Assembly (NCBI RefSeq): GCF_028198145.1
Contig: NZ_CP116338.1
Location: forward strand, 1,178,001-1,242,000
DNA from: Microbacterium sp. nov. GSS16
GTDB lineage: Bacteria; Actinomycetota; Actinomycetes; Actinomycetales; Microbacteriaceae
DNA length: 64,000 nt
Reading direction: 5' to 3'
Shown here piece by piece: positions 36,284-44,967 of the stretch (position 1 is its first letter; each line of letters begins with the position of its first letter). The translations under genes and the position numbers were made by a program. The notes below the pieces were generated by a model that saw only the letters and a list, made by a program, of their open reading frames with translations, ran no database searches and was not told where the DNA came from.

Positions 36284-37177
36284 CTACGGCGCGACGCGGC
36301 GGTGGGCGGTGAAGGCGTCGCGAAGCGCGGTGCGCACGACGTCGACGGCTTCGTGCGCGCGTGACGCCGCGCGCACAGCGGTGAAGACCTCGCGCACGGG
36401 CGAGCCGGGCAGGTCGGCGACGGTGAGCGGGCTCGGCTCCTCGCCCCAGATGAGGTCGGGCAGCATGCCCACCGCGTGACCGGATGCCACCAGCCGGACG
36501 TGCGCGGTGAGGTCGGTGGCCTCGAAGCGCACGTCGGGCTCGAACCCGGCGGCGCGGCACTGCTGCACCGTCCACTGCCGCACGGCCGTTCCCTCCGGTT
36601 CCATCACCCATGCGCGCTCACGCAGCTCGGGCAGAGACACCGCGCGCTCAGCCGGAGGCAGCACGATCCGGATGGGGTCCTCGCCCAGCAGCTCGTGCAC
36701 CACACCGTCGCGCTGCTGTCTGGTGTGCCCGGGATACTGCTCGGCGATCACCAGATCGAAGCGCCGCGCCCACAGCTCGAACAGGCTCTCTTCGGGCGGC
36801 AGCTCGGCGAGCTCGACACGCAGGCCCGGGGCGCGCTCGGCGAGCAGGGTGAGCGCGGCGGGTGCGATGGTCTGCGCGGCGGTGGGCATCGCGGCGATGC
36901 GCACCGGCTCCCATCCCACGTGGGCCGTCAGCGCGGCCCGAGCCTCCTCGTCGAGCTCGAGGGCTCGTGCTGCATGCTCGGCCAGCATCCGGCCCTGCGC
37001 CGTCAGCCGCAGCCGTCGGCCGTCGGGCTCGAGCAGCGTGACTCCGGCCTCCTTCTCCAGCAGTGCGAGCTGCTGCGAGACGGTCGAGGGGGAGTACGAG
37101 AGCGAGGCGGCGACCTGGGCGATCGTGCCGCGCAGCGCGAGTTCGTGAAGCAGTCTCAGCCGTCTCAGCTCGAACAT
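36284..37177 (-). CDS. LysR-family transcriptional regulator, probable regulator of putA
   Basis: 297 residues. The N-terminal helix-turn-helix is MFELRRLRLLHELALRGTIAQVAASLSYSPSTVSQQLALLEKEAG, and a periplasmic-binding-like effector domain follows. It lies 91 nt from putA and divergent, the classic LysR layout, so it probably controls proline catabolism. A GATAAT -10-like hexamer (37213-37218 on the other strand) and a GAGGAGAA ribosome site precede the ATG. The convergent methyltransferase stop is 6 nt away. Confidence 0.88.
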   Translation of the reverse strand: MFELRRLRLLHELALRGTIAQVAASLSYSPSTVSQQLALLEKEAGVTLLEPDGRRLRLTAQGRMLAEHAARALELDEEARAALTAHVGWEPVRIAAMPTAAQTIAPAALTLLAERAPGLRVELAELPPEESLFELWARRFDLVIAEQYPGHTRQQRDGVVHELLGEDPIRIVLPPAERAVSLPELRERAWVMEPEGTAVRQWTVQQCRAAGFEPDVRFEATDLTAHVRLVASGHAVGMLPDLIWGEEPSPLTVADLPGSPVREVFTAVRAASRAHEAVDVVRTALRDAFTAHRRVAP

Positions 37178-37268
37178 GCGGGATTCTCCTCATTCTTCAG
37201 CTTCGTCGAACATTATCATTCAGAAACGGTCGCTTTTCTTGTACGGTGCGCGGGGGCATCCTGTAGCA

Positions 37269-40200
37269 ATGAGCACTCCTGCGCGCGCCTCCGAAGCATC
37301 CGTGTCCGAACTCGCAGCCCTCGGTGACGACGCCGTCGCGCTGGTGCGCCAGTGGCTCGTCGACAGCCGTGAGGTGACGGTGGATGCCGCCGGCCAGCGC
37401 CTCGCCGGAGTGCTGCGCGACCCGAACGGGCTCGACTTCACCGTCGGCTTCGTCGACGGCGTCGTGCGGCCCGAAGACCTCAAAGTCGCCGCCGCCAAGC
37501 TCAAGGAGCTCGTGCCGCTGACGCCCGGCTTCCTTCCCGCGCCGATGCGCGCCGCGATCGGCCTGGGCGGCGCCACCGCGGGCATCCTGCCCGGTGTGGT
37601 CGTGCCGTCGGCCCGCGCTGTGCTGCGGCAGATGGTGCGTCACCTCATCGTCGACGCGCGTGATGAGAAGCTGGGCGCCGCGATCAAGCACATCCGCGAG
37701 TCGCAGGGTGTGAAGCTCAACATCAACCTGCTCGGCGAGGCGATCCTCGGTCAGGAGGAAGCCAAGCGCCGCCTCGAGGGCACCCGTCGCCTGCTCGAGC
37801 GCGATGACGTCGACTACGTCTCGATCAAGGTCTCCTCGACCGTCGCGCCGCACAGCCCGTGGGCGTTCGACGAGGCCGTCGCCGACGCCGCCGAGGCCCT
37901 GCTGCCGCTGTACCGGATCGCCGAGCGCGGATCGAAGTTCATCAACCTCGACATGGAGGAGTACAAGGACCTCGACCTCACCATCGCGGTCTTCACCAGC
38001 ATCCTCGACCGCCCCGAATTCCAGGGCCTCGAGGCCGGCATCGTGCTGCAGGCGTACCTGCCCGACGCGCTCTCTGCGATGATGCGCCTGCAGGAGTGGG
38101 CCGCCGCCCGCGTCGCCTCGGGCGGTGCGCCGATCAAGGTGCGCGTCGTCAAGGGCGCCAACCTCCCGATGGAGACGGTCGACGCCGAGACGCACGGCTG
38201 GCCGCTCGCGACCTGGTCGAGCAAGCAGGAGTCCGACTCGTCGTACAAGGCGGTGCTCGACTACTCGCTGCGCCCCGAGCACATCGGCAACGTGCGCGTC
38301 GGCGTCGCCGGACACAACCTGTTCGACATCGCTCTGGCATGGCTGCTCGCGAACAAGCGCGGCGTCGCCGAGGGGGTCGAGTTCGAGATGCTGCTCGGCA
38401 TGGCCACTGCTCAAGCCGAGGTCGTCAAGCGCACCGTCGGCTCGCTGCTGCTCTACACGCCGGTCGTGCACCCCGATGAGTTCGACGTGGCTATCGCCTA
38501 CCTGATCCGCCGCCTCGAAGAGGGCGCGTCGCACGAGAACTTCATGTCGGCGGTCTTCGACCTCGACACCGACCCGGCGCTGTTCGAACGCGAGAAGCAG
38601 CGCTTCCTGGCATCCATCCAGACCATCCCCACCGAGGTGCCAGGGCCGAACCGCACCCAGGATCGCCGGATGCCCGCCGAGCCGGCGCCGCGCGACGGCT
38701 TCACGAACACCCCCGACACCGACCCGTCGCTGGCCGGCAACCGCGCCTGGGCCGACCGGATCCGCGCGCGGATGGTCGGCTCGACCCTCGGTGACGACAC
38801 CGTCGCGGCCAACACTCTCAGCACTCCGGAGCAGGTCTCCGAGCGCATCGCCACGGCCGTGGCATCCGGTGAGGCCTGGCGCGCGCTCGGCGCCGCCGGC
38901 CGCGCCGAGATCCTGCACCGCGCGGGCGACATCCTCGAAGCTCGCCGTGCCGAGCTGCTCGAGGTCATGGGCTCCGAGGCCGGCAAGGTGATCGAGCAGG
39001 GCGACCCCGAGGTCTCCGAGGCGATCGACTTCGCGCACTACTACGCCGAGAGCGCCAAGAAGCTCTCCGACGTCGACGGCGCGGTCATGCAGCCCGTCGG
39101 CCTCACGGTCGTCACCCCGCCGTGGAACTTCCCGGTCGCGATCCCGGCCGGCTCCACCCTGTCGGCCCTCGCCACCGGCTCGCCGGTGATCATCAAGCCC
39201 GCCCGCCAGGCGCGCCGCTCGGGAGCGGTCATGGTCGAGGCGCTCTGGGAAGCGGGCGTTCCCCGCGACGTGCTGCAGTACGTGCAGCTCGAGGGTCGGT
39301 CGCTGGGCGAGCAGCTCGTCAGCGACCCGGCGGTCGGCCGGGTCATCCTCACCGGCGGGTTCGAGACGGCCGAGCTGTTCCGCGGCTTCCGCGCCGACCT
39401 GCCGCTGCTCGCCGAGACCAGCGGGAAGAACGCCATCATCGTCACCCCGTCGGCCGACCTCGACCTCGCCGCGAAGGATGTCGCGTACTCGGCGTTCGGC
39501 CACGCCGGCCAGAAGTGCTCGGCGGCATCGCTGGTCGTGCTCGTCGGCTCGGTCGCGAAGTCGGAGCGCTTCCGCCGCCAGCTGGTCGACGCCGTGCGCG
39601 CGTACCAGGTCGGCACGCCGGAAGACGGCTCGAACCGCATCGGCCCGCTGATCGGGCCGGCCGAGGGCAAGCTGCTCGGCGCACTGACCGAGCTGCACCC
39701 TGGGCAGTCCTGGATGCTGGAGCCGAAGAAGCTCGACGACGAGGGCCAGCTCTGGACTCCCGGCATCCGTGACGGCGTGCAGCGCGGCAGCGAGTTCCAC
39801 AGGGTCGAGTACTTCGGCCCCGTGCTCGGCGTGATGACCGCCGAGTCGCTGACCGAGGCGATCGACATCGTCAACGACATCGACTACGGCCTCACCAGCG
39901 GCATCCACTCCCTCGACGTCGACGAGGTGCAGCAGTGGCTGGCTTCGATCGAAGCCGGAAACGTGTACGTCAATCGCGGCACCACAGGCGCGATCGTGCA
40001 GCGCCAGCCCTTCGGCGGCTGGAAGAAGGCGGCCGTCGGTGCCGGATCCAAGGCAGGCGGCCCGAACTACCTCGTCGGCCTCTCGGACTGGACGGATGCC
40101 CCGGTGCAGACCAGCACCTCGCTGGACGCCCTCGCGTCGTCGGCGGTCGCGCTCGTCGATGGTGCCGACGCCGAGTGGCTGCGCGGTGCGCTGGCCACAG

Positions 40201-40709
40201 ACATCGACGCTCTTGCGGCCGAGTTCGGCGTGGTGCGCGATGCTACGGGCCTCGTCACCGAGCAGAACGCGCTGCGCTACCAGGCGCTGCCCGTCACGAT
40301 TCGCTTCGAGGGTGCCCGCGTCTCCGAGCTGCTGCGCGTCGCCGCTGCCGGAGCGCGCCTGCGCGCACGGGTGACGGTGAGCACGGCATCCGCTCTGCCC
40401 GCGCCGGTCGTCACCTGGCTCGGCTCGCATGACGTCGTCGTGGTGACCGAGGGCGCTCAGGCGTGGGCATCCCACGCTCGTCGTCTCGCCGCCGCGGGCG
40501 GACGCGTGCGTCTGATCGGTGCCGACGCGCTCGAGACCGCGACTGCTGTGGACGGCTCGCCGAGCCTCGCGATCTACGCGAACCCTGTCGTCGCCGCGGG
40601 CCGGGTGGAGATGCTGACTTTCGTGCGCGAGCAGGCCGTGTCGATCACCGCACACCGCTTCGGCACCCCGCACCGGTACGAGGTTCCGCTGCTCGAGCCC
40701 GTGCGCTGA
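37269..40709 (+). CDS. putA: Bifunctional proline dehydrogenase / glutamate semialdehyde dehydrogenase
   Basis: 1146 residues, cytosolic or membrane-associated. It oxidises proline to pyrroline-5-carboxylate (FAD, electrons to quinone) and then to glutamate (NAD). The PRODH barrel covers about 90-480 (INLLGEAILGQEEAKRRLEGTRRLLE, YVSIKVSSTVAPHSPWAFDEA, FINLDMEEYKDLDLT, VRVVKGANLPMETVDAE). The ALDH domain covers about 510-960 (TPPWNFPVAIPAG, LTGGFETAELFRGFR, AFGHAGQKCSAASLVV with the catalytic Cys). The last about 190 residues form a C-terminal ALDH-like extension of long PutA types. No N-terminal ribbon-helix-helix is present, so it is not self-regulating; the divergent LysR gene likely does this. 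ATG 37269 is preferred over the frame start at 37176. Confidence 0.95.
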   Translation: MSTPARASEASVSELAALGDDAVALVRQWLVDSREVTVDAAGQRLAGVLRDPNGLDFTVGFVDGVVRPEDLKVAAAKLKELVPLTPGFLPAPMRAAIGLGGATAGILPGVVVPSARAVLRQMVRHLIVDARDEKLGAAIKHIRESQGVKLNINLLGEAILGQEEAKRRLEGTRRLLERDDVDYVSIKVSSTVAPHSPWAFDEAVADAAEALLPLYRIAERGSKFINLDMEEYKDLDLTIAVFTSILDRPEFQGLEAGIVLQAYLPDALSAMMRLQEWAAARVASGGAPIKVRVVKGANLPMETVDAETHGWPLATWSSKQESDSSYKAVLDYSLRPEHIGNVRVGVAGHNLFDIALAWLLANKRGVAEGVEFEMLLGMATAQAEVVKRTVGSLLLYTPVVHPDEFDVAIAYLIRRLEEGASHENFMSAVFDLDTDPALFEREKQRFLASIQTIPTEVPGPNRTQDRRMPAEPAPRDGFTNTPDTDPSLAGNRAWADRIRARMVGSTLGDDTVAANTLSTPEQVSERIATAVASGEAWRALGAAGRAEILHRAGDILEARRAELLEVMGSEAGKVIEQGDPEVSEAIDFAHYYAESAKKLSDVDGAVMQPVGLTVVTPPWNFPVAIPAGSTLSALATGSPVIIKPARQARRSGAVMVEALWEAGVPRDVLQYVQLEGRSLGEQLVSDPAVGRVILTGGFETAELFRGFRADLPLLAETSGKNAIIVTPSADLDLAAKDVAYSAFGHAGQKCSAASLVVLVGSVAKSERFRRQLVDAVRAYQVGTPEDGSNRIGPLIGPAEGKLLGALTELHPGQSWMLEPKKLDDEGQLWTPGIRDGVQRGSEFHRVEYFGPVLGVMTAESLTEAIDIVNDIDYGLTSGIHSLDVDEVQQWLASIEAGNVYVNRGTTGAIVQRQPFGGWKKAAVGAGSKAGGPNYLVGLSDWTDAPVQTSTSLDALASSAVALVDGADAEWLRGALATDIDALAAEFGVVRDATGLVTEQNALRYQALPVTIRFEGARVSELLRVAAAGARLRARVTVSTASALPAPVVTWLGSHDVVVVTEGAQAWASHARRLAAAGGRVRLIGADALETATAVDGSPSLAIYANPVVAAGRVEMLTFVREQAVSITAHRFGTPHRYEVPLLEPVR

Positions 40710-40744
40710 GTCGTCTTCCTGTCGGCTGACCCTCTCGACGTTCG

Positions 40745-40795
40745 CAGGTCCCATTTGGCCGCCTCCTCTGGTGTGGGGTGGCCTTATGGGCCCAG
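40745..40795. repeat. Palindromic repeat family A, copy 3
   Basis: 51 nt. It starts CAGGTCCCATTTGGCCGCC and ends TATGGGCCCAG, with TCCTCTG in the loop. It lies downstream of putA in a 236-nt gap between convergent genes that contains nothing else recognisable apart from copy 4. Confidence 0.8.
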
Positions 40796-40827
40796 TGAGC
40801 GGCGTGGGGTGACTCCGCTGGCTCCCG

Positions 40828-40878
40828 CTGGTCCCATTCGGTCGCCTCCTCTGGTGGAAGGCGGCCATGTGGGCCCAG
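40828..40878. repeat. Palindromic repeat family A, copy 4
   Basis: 51 nt. It starts CTGGTCCCATTCGGTCGCC and ends GCGGCCATGTGGGCCCAG. It begins 83 nt after copy 3 starts and shares its TCCTCTGGTG loop, so this pair forms one subtype and the 8802/8904 pair another. Confidence 0.85.
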
Positions 40879-40945
40879 GGCTGGCGTGAATCCCAGGCTA
40901 TTTGGGCGCAGGCCCGGGGCCCGGTGCTCTGCGCGAGAGCGCGGG

Positions 40946-42445
40946 TCAGACGAGCGGCAGCGCGTCGTCGTAGGCCGAGCGCGAAAGCGCGGGTCTGTCG
41001 CCGAACACGCGGGTGATGCCCGGATCGGTGCGCCAGGCCGGCCAGCCGGGGTCGGCGTCGCGGATGAACGCGACCGCAGAGGCGTGCATCTCGTCTGCGA
41101 GGTGCTGCGGAGGATGCCCGCCGGCGATGCGGGTGACATGCGGGTCATCGAGGCAGTCGAACCAGAACGGCACATCGAGGCAGTGGTACGACCATCCGTT
41201 CGTGGGTGAAGCCCAGGCGAACCGGTACGTCCAGGTACGGGCATCCCGCCGCGTCTCGGCGATGCGCACCACGAGCGAGCGGAACACCCGGTCGGTGACG
41301 AAGCGACCCAGCGCCGCACCCGCACCACGTCTTCCGCGGTTCGCTCGCCGCCAGCCGTGCCGCAACGCGTGAGTCTTCTCGACGATCAACAGGGCGAGCG
41401 CCACGGGCACCCAGCGCAGGATGCGCGGTGCGCGGTCGAACACCATCGTGAACTCGTCATCGGTCGCGCCGAGCAGCAGCGGCTTGTCGGCGCCGACACC
41501 CGCGGCGTACGAGTCGACGGTCGGGCGGGTGAGCAGCTCGCCGTCGATCACCGGCCCCCAGGGCAGGCCATCGGTGAGGGTCGCGGTCGTGGCTGCGAGG
41601 CCGGTCTTGCCGAGCAGGGATGCCTCGTACTGGCGTCGCGTGAGCTCCCGCTCCTTCACGCCGCGGAAGCCTGCGAGGGTGGGTTGGCAGGCGACCATCG
41701 ACGCCAGTCGCTCGCTGCGTCTGCGCGCGCGGTCGCGGGGCAGATCGCCCAGGGCGCCGCTGATCGAGATGGCGGAACGGAACAGGTGCTGCGCCTCGGG
41801 CATCCCGAGCATCGTCAGCACCGCACCGCCACCGGCGGACTGCCCGGCGATCGTCACGCGCGACGGGTCGCCGCCGAAGACGCTGATGTTGCGCTGCACC
41901 CATTCGAGCGCGGCGAGCCAGTCGCGCACCCCGCGGTTGTCGGGCGCGCCGTCGATCACCCCGAAGCCGTCGAAGCCCAGGCGGTACGAGATCGCGACCA
42001 CGACGATCCCGTCGCGCACGAAGGCGCGGCCGTCGTACCAGGGGCTCGCCGAGGAGCCGGAGGAGTATCCGCCGCCGTGGATCCACACCAGCACCGGGAG
42101 TCCTTCTCCGCCGGGACCCTGATTCTGTTCCTCGGGTCCCTGAGCCTGTCGAAGGGCGGGGGTGAACACGTTGAGATTCAACGTCGCCGCACCGGGGATG
42201 CTCGGCTCGGGGATGATCGCGTTCGGCTCCTCCCGGCGCTGCGGAGTAGGGCCGTACTGGGTCGCGTCGAGCGGCTCGGTCCACGGCGTGACCGGCTGCG
42301 GAGGCTGGAAGCGCCGGCTGCCGGTGGGCGGCGCCGCATACGGGATGCCGAGGAACGCCAGCGACCCGTCCGGCCGGCGGATGCCGCGCACAGGCCCCTC
42401 GGCTGTCTGCGCGATCTCTGCCTGCGACTGGTCGTCCACGGCCAT
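40946..42445 (-). CDS. Carboxylesterase/lipase family protein (type B)
   Basis: 499 residues, with no obvious signal peptide. Landmarks are GPVRGIRRPDGSLAFLGIPYAAPPTGSRRFQPPQPV, LPVLVWIHGGGYSSGSS (oxyanion hole) and VTIAGQSAGGGAVLTMLGMP with the nucleophile Ser (consensus GESAGG, here GQSAGG). An unusual segment, LRQAQGPEEQNQGPGG, interrupts the usual link between LNVFTPA and the LPVLVWIHGGG strand. It is encoded by an inserted repeat (42113-42157) that keeps the frame. The substrate is unknown. The stop faces putA across the family A repeats. Confidence 0.88.
   Translation of the reverse strand: MAVDDQSQAEIAQTAEGPVRGIRRPDGSLAFLGIPYAAPPTGSRRFQPPQPVTPWTEPLDATQYGPTPQRREEPNAIIPEPSIPGAATLNLNVFTPALRQAQGPEEQNQGPGGEGLPVLVWIHGGGYSSGSSASPWYDGRAFVRDGIVVVAISYRLGFDGFGVIDGAPDNRGVRDWLAALEWVQRNISVFGGDPSRVTIAGQSAGGGAVLTMLGMPEAQHLFRSAISISGALGDLPRDRARRRSERLASMVACQPTLAGFRGVKERELTRRQYEASLLGKTGLAATTATLTDGLPWGPVIDGELLTRPTVDSYAAGVGADKPLLLGATDDEFTMVFDRAPRILRWVPVALALLIVEKTHALRHGWRRANRGRRGAGAALGRFVTDRVFRSLVVRIAETRRDARTWTYRFAWASPTNGWSYHCLDVPFWFDCLDDPHVTRIAGGHPPQHLADEMHASAVAFIRDADPGWPAWRTDPGITRVFGDRPALSRSAYDDALPLV
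42113..42157. repeat. Intragenic repeat insertion within the esterase gene
   Basis: The core GGTCCCTGAGCCTGTCGAAG (42135-42154) is, from memory, a widely dispersed intergenic repeat of actinobacteria (reverse strand CTTCGACAGGCTCAGGGACC). Together with GGGACCC at 42113 it forms a dyad with arms GGACCC/GGGTCC. Here it lies in a coding region and is translated as RQAQGPEE on the minus strand. Confidence 0.7.
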
Positions 42446-42532
42446 CAGCGTACCGACCCGGCACCTGGCCCAGCGCTCTTGCCTCGCTCGCCTCCGAGGT
42501 CAGTTCGGCACGGAAACCGGGGCCGCCGGGCG

Positions 42533-43714
42533 TCAGGCGTCGCGGCGGGGTCCGCCGGAGGGGTGCACGGTGAAGACGTGCGGTGCGCCGAATCCGGCAT
42601 CCGCGAACGCCCTCGTGACTGCATCCGTGATCCTGTCGACGGCGTCGCGCTCGACCAGTGCGATCGCCGCGCCGCCGAAGCCGCCGCCGGTCATCCGCGC
42701 TCCGGCCGCGCCCTGCGCGAGCGCCGTCTCGACGGCGAGGTCGAGCTCGGGCACCGAGATCTCGAAGTCGTCGCGCATCGACGCGTGCGAGGCGACCAGC
42801 AGGTCGCCGATCGCGCGCGGGCCGTCTGCGCCGAGCACGCGCACGGTGTCGAGCACGCGCTGGTTCTCGGTGATCACGTGGCGCACTCGCCGGAAGGTGA
42901 CGTCCTCCATCAGCTCGGCGGCACGCGGCAGGTCGGCTTCGGACGCGTCGCGCAGCGTGGGGATGCCCAGCAGCGCCGCCCCACGCTCGCACGCGTCGCG
43001 GCGCTCGCGGTACCCGCCGGTGGAGTGCGCGTGGGACACCCCGGTGTCGATGACGAGCACCTCGAGCCCCTCGCCGGTGAACCCGGTGGGCACCGATTCG
43101 GTCGTCAGCTCGCGGCAGTCGATGAACGTCGCGGCGTCGGCGCGGCCGAGCATCGACGCCATCTGATCCATGATCCCGGTGGGCGCCCCGACAGCTTCGT
43201 TCTCAGCGCGGCGGCCCACTTGCGCGAGAGTCACCGGGTCGAGCCCGAGGCTCCAGAGGTCGTTCAGGGCGGATGCCACCGACCCCTCGATCGCCGCCGA
43301 CGACGACAGGCCCGCGCCGACCGGCACGTCGGACGCGATCGCGATGTCGACGCCGAGCAGCGCGGCTTCGGGTGCGGCGAGCTGCAGAGCCCACGCGACG
43401 CCGAGCACGTACGCCGACCATTCCGGCACCGCAGGTTCGGCACCGGTGGCCGTCGGGAACAGCGCGTCGAGGTCGTGGAGCGCCACCTCGACCGGGTCGG
43501 CCGCGAAGGTCGATGCCACCCGGATGCGATCGTCGCCGCGAAGGCTCGCGGCGGCGAACGTGCGATGCGGGATCGCGAACGGCAGCACGAATCCCTCGTT
43601 GTAGTCGGTGTGCTCTCCGATCAGGTTCACACGCCCCGGGGCAGACCAGACGCCCTCGGGATCGCGTCCGGTGATCCGGGCGAACAGGTCACGCGCGTCG
43701 ACGAGGGCGCTCAT
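42533..43714 (-). CDS. galK: Galactokinase
   Basis: 393 residues of the GHMP kinase family, phosphorylating galactose in the Leloir pathway. Motifs are GVWSAPGRVNLIGEHTDYNEGFVLPFAIP (galactokinase signature), DVPVGAGLSSSAAIEGSVASAL (ATP-binding) and GARMTGGGFGGAAIALV. The ATG overlaps the galT stop (ATGA), so translation is coupled. galE and a sugar transporter are not in the window. Confidence 0.96.
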   Translation of the reverse strand: MSALVDARDLFARITGRDPEGVWSAPGRVNLIGEHTDYNEGFVLPFAIPHRTFAAASLRGDDRIRVASTFAADPVEVALHDLDALFPTATGAEPAVPEWSAYVLGVAWALQLAAPEAALLGVDIAIASDVPVGAGLSSSAAIEGSVASALNDLWSLGLDPVTLAQVGRRAENEAVGAPTGIMDQMASMLGRADAATFIDCRELTTESVPTGFTGEGLEVLVIDTGVSHAHSTGGYRERRDACERGAALLGIPTLRDASEADLPRAAELMEDVTFRRVRHVITENQRVLDTVRVLGADGPRAIGDLLVASHASMRDDFEISVPELDLAVETALAQGAAGARMTGGGFGGAAIALVERDAVDRITDAVTRAFADAGFGAPHVFTVHPSGGPRRDA

Positions 43715-44895
43715 GCCGTCACCTCCGGAACCGACGCGATCGCCTCTCGCAGACGCTCCGCCGCGACCTCGGGAAGGATCTCCGCGGTCCAGGCGCCCAT
43801 GGCGGCCTCCGAGCCTGCGAGGAACTTCAGCTTGTCGGCGGCACGGCGCGGACTGGTCAGCTCCAGACGCATCCGCACGGTGTCGCGGCCGACGTTCACG
43901 GGGGCCTGGTGCCACCCGGCGATGTACGCCGTGGGGGTCGGGTACAGCGCATCGACTCCGCGCAGCAGGCGCAGGTAGAGCGGCGCGAGCTCGTCGCGCT
44001 CGGCGTCGGTGAGCGACGCGAAGTCGGGTGCGTGGCGGTGCGGCATGAGCTGCACCTCGAGCGGCCAGCGGGCCGCGAACGGCACGAAGGCGGTCCAGTG
44101 CTCGCCCTGCAGCACGACGCGGTCGGAGTCGCGCTCGGAATCGAGGATGCGCGTCATGAGGTCGGGCGCGGTGCGGCGGATGCTGTCGAGCAGCCGCTGC
44201 GTGCGCGGCGTGACGTACGGGTAGGCGTAGATCTGCCCGTGCGGGTGGGGCAGTGTGACGCCGATCGCCTCGCCGCGGTTCTCGAACGGGAACACCTGCT
44301 GGATGCCGGGCAGCATCGACAGAGCGGCTGTGCGATCTGCCCACGCCTCGATCACCGTGCGCGCGCGGGTGACCGACTGGGTGCCGAACGATCCCTCGTG
44401 GTCGGGGCTGAAGCACACGACTTCGCAGCGGCCGATGCTCGTGCGGGTGCGGCCGAGGCCCAGCTCGGCGAGATCGTCGAGTCCGCGCGGGGAGTCGCGC
44501 GCTTCGGGCGCGTCGCACATGGCGTCGGCCAGCGCCGGACCGAAGGCGGGCGAGCGGTTCTCGAAGACCGCGACATCGTAGTTCGCCGGCACTTCGGACG
44601 GATTCGTCGGCGACTGCGGAGCCAGCGGATCGGCGTCGGCGCTCGGCATCATGACGCGGTTCTGACGCGCTGTGGCGAAGCTGACCCAGTCGCCGGTGAG
44701 GATGTCCTGGCGCATCGTCGCGGTCTCGGGCCGCACGTCGAGCGGGCGGGAATCGACCGTGCGGTCGGGGCCGAGGGTCGTGCCGGGATCGTCGTAGTAG
44801 AACAGCTCGCGGCCGTCGGCGAGACGGGTGGAGCGCTTGACGACGCCGGCGCCGAGTTCGGACGTGCGCAGCTCGGGAGATTCGGACGTGTTCAC
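43711..44895 (-). CDS. galT: Galactose-1-phosphate uridylyltransferase
   Basis: 394 residues. The active-site motif GVTLPHPHGQIYAYPYV (HPHGQ, nucleophilic His) and VCFSPDHEGSFGTQSV are clear. It exchanges UMP between UDP-glucose and galactose-1-phosphate. I take GTG 44895 (MNTSESPELRTSE) as the start because TACCGT ends exactly 6 nt before it, giving a leaderless transcript. The frame is open to 44934. It is first in the galTK operon and divergent from a LacI regulator. Confidence 0.94.
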   Translation of the reverse strand: MNTSESPELRTSELGAGVVKRSTRLADGRELFYYDDPGTTLGPDRTVDSRPLDVRPETATMRQDILTGDWVSFATARQNRVMMPSADADPLAPQSPTNPSEVPANYDVAVFENRSPAFGPALADAMCDAPEARDSPRGLDDLAELGLGRTRTSIGRCEVVCFSPDHEGSFGTQSVTRARTVIEAWADRTAALSMLPGIQQVFPFENRGEAIGVTLPHPHGQIYAYPYVTPRTQRLLDSIRRTAPDLMTRILDSERDSDRVVLQGEHWTAFVPFAARWPLEVQLMPHRHAPDFASLTDAERDELAPLYLRLLRGVDALYPTPTAYIAGWHQAPVNVGRDTVRMRLELTSPRRAADKLKFLAGSEAAMGAWTAEILPEVAAERLREAIASVPEVTA

Positions 44896-44948
44896 GTCAA
44901 CACGGTAGCGCGCGGTGCGTGGTAACGTCAACACTCCGAAGTTGTAAC
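44896..44948. promoter_or_regulatory. gal operator/promoter region
   Basis: GTCAACAC occurs twice (44896-44903 and 44927-44934, spaced 31 nt), followed by GTTGTAAC at 44941-44948. The first copy covers the TACCGT -10 hexamer and start point of galT. The repeats are candidate sites for the divergently encoded LacI protein. Confidence 0.55.
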
Positions 44949-44967
44949 CACTCGAGAGGGAGACCGG

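Noticed and set aside
37197..40868. A 1223-codon open frame on the minus strand opposite putA
   Set aside because: An antisense artefact of high-GC codon use. The plus strand encodes complete proline dehydrogenase and aldehyde dehydrogenase domains.
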